Shown here piece after piece: positions 33,165 to 42,900 of a DNA stretch of 64,000 nucleotides (position 1 is the stretch's first letter; every line of letters begins with the position of its first letter). The stretch comes from Flavobacteriales bacterium UBA2104 (GTDB taxonomy: Bacteria; Bacteroidota; Bacteroidia; Flavobacteriales_D; Crocinitomicaceae). Position numbers and translations under genes: made by a program. The notes under the pieces are model-generated. The model had not been told where the DNA came from. It did not search any database and saw only the letters and a program-made list of their open reading frames with translations. Where the stretch lies: NCBI GenBank assembly GCA_002331485.1, contig DCYS01000004.1, positions 21,936-85,935 of the forward strand, in the 5' to 3' direction.

Positions 33165-34490
33165 ATGTTCAGATCAATCTACATATCGCGTCTCTTTTTT
33201 GTGGGAATAGCAATCTGTGCTATACTCGTCTTAATGGGGTATTATGTTAACTGGCTTCTATATATTGGCCAGTTTGCCATCATCGTTTTACTCACTTTAA
33301 CTGTGCTGGATGGGTTGATACTATTTGGAAATAAGGAGCCCATTCTGATTGCTCGTTTGCTTCCAGAACGGTTGAATTTGGGAGATCCTATAGAGGTAAA
33401 GCTTAGAATAAAGAGCAAAGCGAACCAGCCTTTCTGGATGACCGTTTACGACGAACCTCCTGTTGAAATGCAAGCGCGTGACCTTTCATTCAGTGGTTTC
33501 TTATTACCTAAAAAGAAAACCACTTTTTCCTATACTTTCAGACCAACTAAAAGAGGAGTCTTTGAGTGGGGAAAAACGCATATTTTTATTCGCAGTTTCT
33601 TAGGTCTTGTAAAACGAAGAGTAATTCTAGACACCTCTCAAACGGCAGACGTTTATCCTTCTGTACAACAAATGAAGAAGTATGAATTCCTCATGTTTAA
33701 TCAACAAAGTCAGGATAGAGGGATAAAAAAGATCAGAAGAATTGGTCATAACAATGAGTTTGAACAGATCAAAAATTACGTTCAAGGTGATGATATTCGA
33801 ACGATTAACTGGAAAGCAACATCCCGTAAATCTGAACTAATGGTTAATCAATATCAAGCTCAACGTTCCCAGTCCGTCTACTCTGTAGTTGATAAGTCAA
33901 GAGCAATGGAACACGAGTTTGAGGGGTTAACGCTTCTGGATCACGCCGTGAATAGCTCTCTTGTCTTTTCAAACATTGCTTTACGAAAAGGTGATAAAGT
34001 AGGACTATTTACATTCGCTGATAAAATGGGAACTCGCCTTGCCGCACATAGTGGAGGCAGACATCTCCAGCGTATACTCGACAGTCTATATGCTCAAAAA
34101 ACAAATTTCCTGGAAGCAAACTATCCGCTGCTTTATCAGACCGTTCAACGAAGTATTCCTTCACGATCTTTACTCATGCTTTATACCAATTTCGAAACGG
34201 AATTAGCTATGAGAAGAGCACTTCCACTGCTCAAAAGGATCAATAAAAAGCATCTATTGGTAGTAGTATTCTTTGAGAACACCACACTTCAGGATACTGT
34301 GACAAAACAGCCGGAAACAGTACGAGACATTTATGTTTCAAGTCTTGCTGAAGACGTGATCAATATTAAAAAACGAATAGCAAGGGAATTAAACAGACAT
34401 GGAATCCAAACCGTTCTTACCAAGCCAGATCAACTATCCGTTAACACATTGAACAAATATCTGGAGCTTAAATCGAAAGGATTGATATGA
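33165..34490 (+). CDS. DUF58 domain protein (VWA-like partner of MoxR)
   Basis: 441 residues. Two membrane helices at about 8-50 (LFFVGIAICAILVLMGYY, LYIGQFAIIVLLTLTVL) anchor it. The DUF58 motif RRIGHNNEFEQIKNYVQGDDIRTINWKATSRK lies at about 185-218 and is followed by a VWA-like fold with VVDKSRAMEHEF in place of a perfect DxSxS metal site. It would be the membrane-bound client or adaptor of the MoxR ATPase. It is the last gene of the operon: its stop abuts, with no intervening base, the stop of the convergent PorP/SprF gene. Confidence 0.93.
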   Translation: MFRSIYISRLFFVGIAICAILVLMGYYVNWLLYIGQFAIIVLLTLTVLDGLILFGNKEPILIARLLPERLNLGDPIEVKLRIKSKANQPFWMTVYDEPPVEMQARDLSFSGFLLPKKKTTFSYTFRPTKRGVFEWGKTHIFIRSFLGLVKRRVILDTSQTADVYPSVQQMKKYEFLMFNQQSQDRGIKKIRRIGHNNEFEQIKNYVQGDDIRTINWKATSRKSELMVNQYQAQRSQSVYSVVDKSRAMEHEFEGLTLLDHAVNSSLVFSNIALRKGDKVGLFTFADKMGTRLAAHSGGRHLQRILDSLYAQKTNFLEANYPLLYQTVQRSIPSRSLLMLYTNFETELAMRRALPLLKRINKKHLLVVVFFENTTLQDTVTKQPETVRDIYVSSLAEDVINIKKRIARELNRHGIQTVLTKPDQLSVNTLNKYLELKSKGLI

Positions 34491-35420
34491 TTATTCAAAA
34501 AGTGGACAAGCACTTTTAGAACGTGGGCCTCTCCTGCATCCCGTATAATGCAAAGACAATTCGTGAGTATGAAAATTACCTCCGCGAATGTCAGATGTAA
34601 TAAAATCAAAGCTATAGCCAACCGAGAACTGCTGAATATTTACTCTGAAAAATCCGATGAAGGCGTCTACATTTCTGTATCCGACACCAACCATGAACGT
34701 ATTCTTAAAGTCCATCATCACATTCAGATCTACACTAGCAGGTCCAGCAGGTGGAATTCTAAATAATATCCCTGGAAGCAACGTGTTATCGTTGTCAAAA
34801 GTAAATTTCGTTCCAGCTTGAATCTTTGTGTGTAACCTAAAGCGCGAAGCAAAACCTATGTCATCACCCCAATCGTTCATGGCGATTTGATCTACGGCAG
34901 CACCAACATAATACTGATCGGTATTGAACCATCCTCCAAATCCAATTAGAGGGAATAAAAAGTTATTCCCAGATTGAGCCACAGCTTGATCTGGATCTAT
35001 GGTTGTAACTTGAGTTTGATCAAAACCAAATTGTTGAACACCTCCAGAAAGCCCAAAGCTTAACCTTTTATCTCGATCGATAGGAAAATGAAGCGCGTAA
35101 GCAACTGAAATCGAGAAATTATTAAAGTTCCCGAACTGATCTCGCTCGATCTTTCCTCCAATCCCATGGAATGGACTATTCAGTCTTTTACGTTTCTTAG
35201 ACAAAGGAGCGTTTATCGTGAATAATCCACTTTGCGGTGCTCCCTCAAAACCTAGCCATTGAGCGCGATAAGCTGTTCTGACATCCAAACATCTTTTCAC
35301 TCCCGCAAGTGCAGGATTAATGGCAAATTGATTGAAGCTCCACTGTGAATATTGAGCGATCTGCTGACCAAAAGTCATAGGGGCAGCCAAAATGAATAGT
35401 ATGAAAAGTACCTTTCTCAT
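34491..35420 (-). CDS. PorP/SprF family type IX secretion outer-membrane protein
   Basis: 309 residues. A signal peptide (about 1-18, PMTFGQ) is followed by the family opening QIAQYSQWSFNQFAINPALAG and a beta-barrel-like alternation with conserved AYRAQWLGFEGAP, FHGIGGKIERDQFG and IGFGGWFNTDQYYVGAA. In Flavobacterium, SprF-type proteins are needed to export or attach partner adhesins that carry CHU_C-type (type B) C-terminal domains. The upstream gene on the same strand encodes such a protein and overlaps by 4 bp, so the two form a cargo-plus-dedicated-exporter pair. Confidence 0.92.
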   Translation of the reverse strand: MRKVLFILFILAAPMTFGQQIAQYSQWSFNQFAINPALAGVKRCLDVRTAYRAQWLGFEGAPQSGLFTINAPLSKKRKRLNSPFHGIGGKIERDQFGNFNNFSISVAYALHFPIDRDKRLSFGLSGGVQQFGFDQTQVTTIDPDQAVAQSGNNFLFPLIGFGGWFNTDQYYVGAAVDQIAMNDWGDDIGFASRFRLHTKIQAGTKFTFDNDNTLLPGILFRIPPAGPASVDLNVMMDFKNTFMVGVGYRNVDAFIGFFRVNIQQFSVGYSFDFITSDIRGGNFHTHELSLHYTGCRRGPRSKSACPLFE

Positions 35421-36715
35421 CTAACGATCGAAACTGTTCCTTTTAATGGATCGGGGAAATCATCACTACGAAGATCGATCACATAATAATACGCTGATGG
35501 TGCGAGCTTTTTTCCATTTTTCGAAGTTCCATCCCACCTTTTGCTTAAAGAATATCCAGTGCTCTGAAAAACGAGTTGTCCCCAACGCGTATAGACCTGA
35601 ACATTGCAGTTTGGATACTTTTCTATACCCAAAATTTCCCAGGTGTCATTCGTTCCATCTGCATTTGGTGAGAAGGTGTTTGGAATCTCTAATGCGTTCT
35701 TTACAACAACTGTTACCTCATCTGTAATCGTACAGGTTCCATTGTCTCCTGTTAAAAAGTAAGTTGTTGTCTGAGAAGGATTGACAACAGGCGTAATATC
35801 ATTTGGGTCACTCATATTAAGCGAAGGAGTCCAAGTTATATCAGGAACATCACTACTTCCCTGCAAAATTACAGATTCACCTTGATCGATCGTTTGGTCT
35901 GGTCCTGCATCTAATTGAAAGTCAATTAAGGTATACGGTAAAATATTACTTGTTAAAACCTGTGGGCAAGCTGCACTTTCAAAGCAAGTCACTTGAGCAG
36001 TCACCTGATCTCCATTTTCAAGATCGGTAGTTACATACTGTGGATCAGCCGTTTCAGCAACTTCATTGCCATTTACAAACCATGTGAACGTTGAGGAATC
36101 ATTACATGCAGTGGTATAAGCATTTATCACGGCCAAATTACCTGTACAGATCGTTGTTGAACCAGTACCGATAGAAAATGCCGGGTTCTGTTCTACTCCA
36201 TCTCCTGAAAGTAAAACATCGAATTCTGCCTCTGCATTTGTGGAAGCCCCCAGTTCGCCATTAACAATAACATAATAAACTGTATTCGCCGGAAGACCTG
36301 TTGCGCTGAGTGTAAATGGCGAATTAACCGCATTTTCACAATTCGAGATCAACGTATATGAAGAAGATACGCATGGAACTGTTGCTTCAATGATAGCAGC
36401 CTGAAGATTTGTTCCTTGTCCAGCTTGATTCTGAAATTGAAGGTTGGAAAAATCAACATCAACATCTCCACCGACGTCATTAGTCGTGAATGTCATCCAA
36501 ATAGTGTTCTCGCCAGTAAAGCAAAAATTAAAATCGTCCTCACAATTCGGACAAACCGTACTTGTTGCGTCTATGTTGTTTAATGTTTGCGGAACGGAAG
36601 GGCAAAGCTGAAATGCATCATTACAATTATCATACGTTTCCTGAGCTTGAGTAATACTACTCATCAGTATCACTATTAAAGCGATGAAAAGATATGTCGA
36701 AAAACTAAACTTCAT
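35417..36715 (-). CDS. Surface protein with gliding-motility-type C-terminal domain (CHU_C)
   Basis: 432 residues from the ATG at 36715 (GTG at 36724 also possible). A signal peptide ends ITQAQ. The N-terminal domain (about 25-160) with cysteine pairs (DNCNDAFQLCPS, CPNCEDDFNFC) and ENTIWMTFTTND resembles a lectin-like or PKD-associated beta domain. An Ig/PKD-like middle (ILQGSSDVPDITWTPSLN) follows, and the last 90 residues are the CHU_C/TIGR04131 module (IPNTFSPNADGTNDTWEILG, QVYTRWGQLVFQS, YYYVIDLR). It would be exported by T9SS and attached at the cell surface with the help of the adjacent PorP/SprF protein. The ligand is unknown. Confidence 0.88.
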   Translation of the reverse strand: MKFSFSTYLFIALIVILMSSITQAQETYDNCNDAFQLCPSVPQTLNNIDATSTVCPNCEDDFNFCFTGENTIWMTFTTNDVGGDVDVDFSNLQFQNQAGQGTNLQAAIIEATVPCVSSSYTLISNCENAVNSPFTLSATGLPANTVYYVIVNGELGASTNAEAEFDVLLSGDGVEQNPAFSIGTGSTTICTGNLAVINAYTTACNDSSTFTWFVNGNEVAETADPQYVTTDLENGDQVTAQVTCFESAACPQVLTSNILPYTLIDFQLDAGPDQTIDQGESVILQGSSDVPDITWTPSLNMSDPNDITPVVNPSQTTTYFLTGDNGTCTITDEVTVVVKNALEIPNTFSPNADGTNDTWEILGIEKYPNCNVQVYTRWGQLVFQSTGYSLSKRWDGTSKNGKKLAPSAYYYVIDLRSDDFPDPLKGTVSIVR

Positions 36716-36783
36716 TATTATCACGAAGATACAATTTATTTAACGGCCAGAAACCTACAAACGTTTAATTCACCGCTACTTTT

Positions 36784-36808
36784 TTGATGCTTAATGATTA
36801 AGTATCAA
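36784..36808. promoter_or_regulatory. 25-bp near-perfect palindrome between divergent surface-protein genes
   Basis: TTGATGCTTAAT (36784-36795), a central G, and ATTAAGTATCAA (36797-36808) pair at 11 of 12 positions. It lies between the start of the CHU_C-PorP unit (36715) and the giant repeat protein gene (36905), and may be a shared operator. Confidence 0.5.
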
Positions 36809-36904
36809 TAGAATTGTTGCGATTGAACAAATATGCTATTAAATTAGCCGGGATTATCTTTTGGCATAATAACTGCATTGTCAAGAGTGATAAAAACTGA
36901 TACT

Positions 36905-39900
36905 ATGAAAAAAAGTCTATTATTTATTGTTCTTTTTCTAGGTACATTATTCACCAGTAATGCCCAGAAATTTGATTATGATAACAATTCGAATATCTAT
37001 TTCGGATTCAACCTTGGTAGGACGTGGCATACGTCAGATGTTGAAAATGTACAGGATCGTTTTCCGCTAGGAGCAGGATTCATTTTTGGTGGATCCCTGA
37101 ATCAGGATTATGGTCGAGCTTTATCATTCGACCTGAGACTTCGTTACCTGGGTGGTGCATGGTATGGACAGGACAGTGATACAACAGGCGCCATTGATCA
37201 AAACACTGCGGTTAATAACCTTTATGATACTCTAGGTTATGCTACACAAAACTTCAGATCAGGTCAACATCATCTTGGACTTGAGTTAGCAATACATGCT
37301 AATAGCTTAAGAGAAAGAACTGGACTTGATCCATATATTTTTGGTGGTATCGGTTTAACTGCAACGCGAACATCTGGTGATCTTTTAAACAATGGGTCGA
37401 TCTATAATTATGATATGGATCCTTCTGGAGGACAGATCGCTCAAGAATATGACACCCCTCTTGATAAGAATGAGGCAGGTGATCCTTATGATGATACAGA
37501 ATATGAAACGAATTTCGTTCCGAGCTTAGGATTTGGACTTGGATATTATTTCACAAATCGTTTTTCAGTTGGATTTGAACACAAATCAACATTCTTCATG
37601 GATGACTATTTTGACGGAACGACGACTAATTTAAATGGTCAACCTAGTGATTTCACCAATGATATTTATCATTATACGAGTGTATACTTTAGATGGTATT
37701 TACGAGCGGGTAGAAATGATGTAAACACACAGGTAATTGAACCTGAAACGAATACAAACATCAATAATTACACAGATAATGCGGACAGAAATGATCCACC
37801 TGTAGTAACATTTACAAACCCATCTGAAAGTCCGCATACTACAACTGCGGAAACATTCACGTTGCGTGCAGATGTGCTGAACGTAAGTAGCTCAAACGAC
37901 GTGTCTTTCCGTCAAGACGGTATAGTAAACCACTCATTCACATTTAACCCAATGACTAATCAGTTCCAGAGTTCAGTTGATCTGCACCCTGGTCAGAATA
38001 TTTTCAAAGTTAAAGGGGTAAACAACTTTGGTAGTGATGAAGCGACGATGATCATTATTTACAAAAGAGAGGATATTACAACACCAACTCCTCCGATTGT
38101 AAATATTACTGATCCAACAAGCAATCCTCATACGACTGGAAATAACACTTATAATGTAAAAGCTACGATCGAAAATGTAACTTCGAGTCAAAATGTGAGC
38201 GTGATATATAATGGTCAGCCACTGACAAGTTTCAGTTTCACAGCTGTAGGTACGAATAACTTCTCAACAAACTTGACATTGAACCCTGGGGTTAATACGA
38301 TCAAGATCACAGGAACAAATGATGATGGTTCGGATAGCGATGAAACAACGATCATTTATAAGAGAGAGCCAAAAATTGATCCTCCGATCGTTAACTTTTC
38401 TAACCCTTCAAGCTCACCAGTAACTGTAAATACGAATACGTTCAACATTACAGGAAATGTGGCAAGAGTTGAGGGACGTAACTTTGTTACCTTCATTCAA
38501 AATGGTAATGAAAACTCGAACTTTAGCTTTAATGCAAATTCAACTCAGTTTGCTTCGAGTGTGATCTTGAGTCCGGGTCAGAACATTTTCCAATTAATAG
38601 GAACCAATGATGCCGGAACAGATCAGGAAACGGTGATCATCAACTATGAAGTTGAGCAGCCAAAGCCGCCAATTGTTTCGATCTTGAACCCTTCTGCAAA
38701 TCCACACGTAACGTATGATGCAGTTCAGGCATTTAAGGCAAGCGTATTAAATGTAACAAGCAAAAGCCAAGTAACTGTTAAAGTCAACGGTGGAACATTC
38801 AACAACTTTACGTTCAATGGAGTAAATGGTATACTAACGAGTGTTATTCCATTGCAGCTCGGAAGTAACGTTGTGGTTGTTACAGGAACAAACGATGACG
38901 GAACTGATACTGAGCAAACAACGATCATATATCGTAAGCCAGAGCAGCCAAAACCACCAATCGTGGAGTATGTTATTCCTTCGAATAATCCATACACAAC
39001 TTTTGATGACACGCAGCTCGTAAATGCAACAGTACTTAACGTAAATAATAAGAATCAAGTCAATGTGAACTTGAATGGAAGTACGATCACGAACTTTACA
39101 TTCAATACTACAACAAAACTGGTTTCTTTCACTGCAAGTCTTGTAGAAGGTGTTAACTCAGTAAACATTACAGGCACGAATAACGATGGTGTTGATAGTG
39201 AAACGATGACGATCATTTATAAAAAGAGAGAGAAACCGACTCCTCCGATCGTGTCTTTCATCGACCCTATCGTAAATCCAAAAACTGTTTATTCTCCGGT
39301 TTACAATGTAACGGCTAAGGTTGAGCACGTTGATGGACCTAATAATATCCAGTTAAAGATCAATGGAAACTCTAGTAATAGTTTCAATTATTCCAATACG
39401 TCGGAACAAATGACGTTCAACGCTAGTCTTGTTCCAGGCGCTAATACAATTCAAATCACAGGAACTAATCAATACGGTCAAGATGTTGCTACAACAGCGA
39501 TCATTTACAAGAGAACATCTGTGATCAATCCTCCACAGGTTAACATTATAAATCCTGCTATGGACCCACACACAACTCAACAAGCTTCACAGCAAGTTCA
39601 AGCTGTAGTATTGAACGTTGGTGGTGCTCAGGATATATCTGTGAGCGTTAATGGAAATAGTCTCTCAGGATTCTCATACAACGGTGTCACAAAGCAAGTA
39701 TCATTTACGGCAAACTTAGTAGAAGGTAACAATACTGTTGAGGTTAGTGCATCTACTAATCAAGGTTCTGATAGTGATAATACTGTTATCGTTTATGATA
39801 AAGAAGAAGAATTAGATCCTCCATTTGTTACATTCACTAACCCACCAAGTTCTGGTTATGTGGTTACAAATCCAGGATTCCAAATGGTAGCTGAGGTTCA

Positions 39901-42900
39901 AAATGTATCAAGTAAAAACGATATCGATGTAAGGTTCAACGGTAACCTGATCAACAATGCATTGTTCTCATATAATCCACAGACTAAAGAGGTTACTTAT
40001 TCTGTGAGTTTAACAGGAGGTAACAACCTGTTCCAGGTTAAGGGTACAAATGCATCAGGATCTCACCAGGCGGCAACCAATGTTATATACAATGAGCCAG
40101 AACCTGATTGTGATGAGCCTGCAATAAACTACACGGCTCCTGCGAATTCAGGTGTTGAAGTTAATGAAGACTTCTTCACGATCAATGCTATTGTTAGCAA
40201 TGTATCTAGCCAGAGTGACATTAGCTTACTCGTTAATGGAGTTCAAGTAAATAGTTTTATGTTCAACCCTGCTTCGAATCAACTTGTAAGAAAGGTTGAT
40301 CTTATGGAAGGAAGTAACGTAGTAGAGATCATTGCTACAAATGATTGTGGTGAAGTTGATGAAACGATCTTGATCAATTACATTATTCCTGAAGCACCAT
40401 GTTTCCCACCGGAAGTTAGTCCAATTAACCCTGCGGGTTTCAGCTTGGAGACAGAAGATGCTTCCATTGCATTCAAAGCGGCAGTGACGAATGTTCAGAA
40501 TGCACAAGAAGTGAAGTTGATGATCAATGGTGTTCAATCAAACTTTGATTTCGATCAGGGTACTCACGAAATATCAAGCACCATTTCATTAAATGAAGGT
40601 AATAATACAATCGTTGTGATAGCTGAGAACGATTGTGACGTTGCTAAAGGTATTTGGAATATCAAGCGTGAGGTTTGTGAAGAGCCAGTTATGAATTTAT
40701 CAACTGTTCCTTCATCATTGAGCGGAACTGTTCCGAATGATGATTTCCAGGTGTCAGGTACGATAGAACACGTAGTGAGTTCTGGAATTCAAGTTACTCA
40801 TAATGGTAGTCCTGTTAACTTCGTTTATAATGCGATCACGAAGAACTTCTCAATGAGTCTTCAATTGAGTGAAGGAGCAAATCAGATCAAGCTTGTTGCA
40901 CAAAATGATTGTGGAGTAGCTAAGGATGGATATACTGTTACGTTTAAGCCTGTCGAAATTCCTGAACCACCGACAGTAACGATCACAAGTCCTTCAGGTA
41001 ACCCTCATACAACTGCAAATGCAAATCAAAACATCACTGCGACTACAACAAATATTGGTTCGAGTAATCAGATCAATGTTACCGTAAACGGAGTAAGTAC
41101 GAATTTTAATTTCGACGCGGCGACAAATACAATATCATTTAACGCCGGACTTCAGGAAGGAACGAATGACGTTTCTATCACTGTAGTGAATGATGATGGT
41201 ACAGCTAGTGATGATGCGCAGATCATTTACGATAAGCCTGTTGTTATTAAACCGCCACAGGTATCATTCAGTTCGCCTGATGTATCTCCTAAAGAAGTTC
41301 AGTCTGGTTCTTTCACTGTTACTGGTTTTGTTGAGAACATCGATTCTCCAAATCAACTTCAGTTGATCGTTAACCAGCAACCGTTTACAGGACATACGGC
41401 TACAGTTCAAAACAACGGTGTTGCTTTCAACTTTAATATCATGTTGGATGCGAATAACATGAACTTCAATATTTCTGCCATAGGTACAAACAGTGCTGGA
41501 TCAGATCAAGAGTCTGTTGTAGTTCAAATGGAAGAGCCTGAAACGAACTGTAGACCTAGAGTTGGCGCTTCGTTCAGCAGTGATCACAAAAGCACAGATG
41601 TTAGCAGTACGATGGATCTTTCCAATGTTGTTTTAAAATTCTCTGACCAAACAACTCAAAAGTTTGAAGGTCTTTCTGGTACTGAAGGAACATTTAGCGG
41701 TACTGGAGCAAATGCTGGAAAATGTATTATCGGTGTTTGGATAAAATCTGGATGTAACCAATCTGGAGATGGACCAGGTTACGGAGAGTGGATGCCAAAT
41801 ACTGCTTATGATGGATCATGTGAAGTACAACCTTGTGATACACCTGTCATGAACTTGGTGAGCAGCACAACCGCAACCTCTGAAAGTTATGAATTCAAGG
41901 TGTTTGTTGATCACGTTACTGCAAATGAGGTAAACATAACACACAATGGGCAGCCTGTTAATTGCAACTATACAACTACAAATCAGATATTTGGTTGTAA
42001 TGTTACTTTAGTTGAAGGTGCGAACACGTTTGTTGTGACTGCCAATGCATGTGAAACGGTAGAGGAAACCTACACTGTTGACTATGAGGTTCCTTGTGAC
42101 CCAATTACTTTCAACAGAACGTATCCTGCCTCTGTTACTGAAACTGTAACATCTGATAACATCACGATCACCTTAACTGCGAACAATGAAACGTCTACTC
42201 AAGTGATCGTAAACGGAGCAAACTTCTCGAACTTTAGCGTATCTGGAAATCAGATCAGCTTGAATAATGTTCCATTGAATGAAGGAAGTAATAGTGTTCA
42301 GGTTAACTTGACAAATGACTGTTCTCAGGAGTCTGTAACTTATACAATCACATATGATGCTCCACAAAGCTGTGGGCCTCGATTCAATCCTGGAAATGCA
42401 ACTTGGCAGTTCTGCTTGATCACTCCATCTGGTACTTATACAAGAGATGATCTTGCCAACAATCCTAATTTCAATTATACAGGGTCCGCTTCAAGCTTAT
42501 ACATTAAGCCAATAGCTGGAGGAGGTGATGCGATCGTTAACGGTAATAACTATCCGATTCAGTCAGGTCAATATTACTTGTTCGAAGGTAATTTGAACGT
42601 ATCTGTTAGTACATCTCACCCTGGTTCAATGGGTCACTGGCAGGTATGTATTGAAGCTGATGCTGCGCCACAATCTGGAAATGGTGGAAATCGACCACCA
42701 AGTCCTTGTGAGCCACAAAAGATCAATACGAATAATGGGTCTAGTCCACGCATAAATGGAACGATCAACAATCGATTGGAAAATAATGATGATAAACCTG
42801 AAGAAAAACCTACACGTGAAGCTCCAACAAGAGAGAAGCCAACGCCTGAAAAACCTTCAAGGTCGATCAAACCAACGAATACCAGAACCATTGGGTCTCC

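Noticed and set aside
37796..42370. Regular ~288-bp repeats as a possible CRISPR or satellite array
   Set aside because: The repeats lie in one long open frame, vary at DNA level and preserve an amino acid pattern; spacing is far too long for CRISPR.
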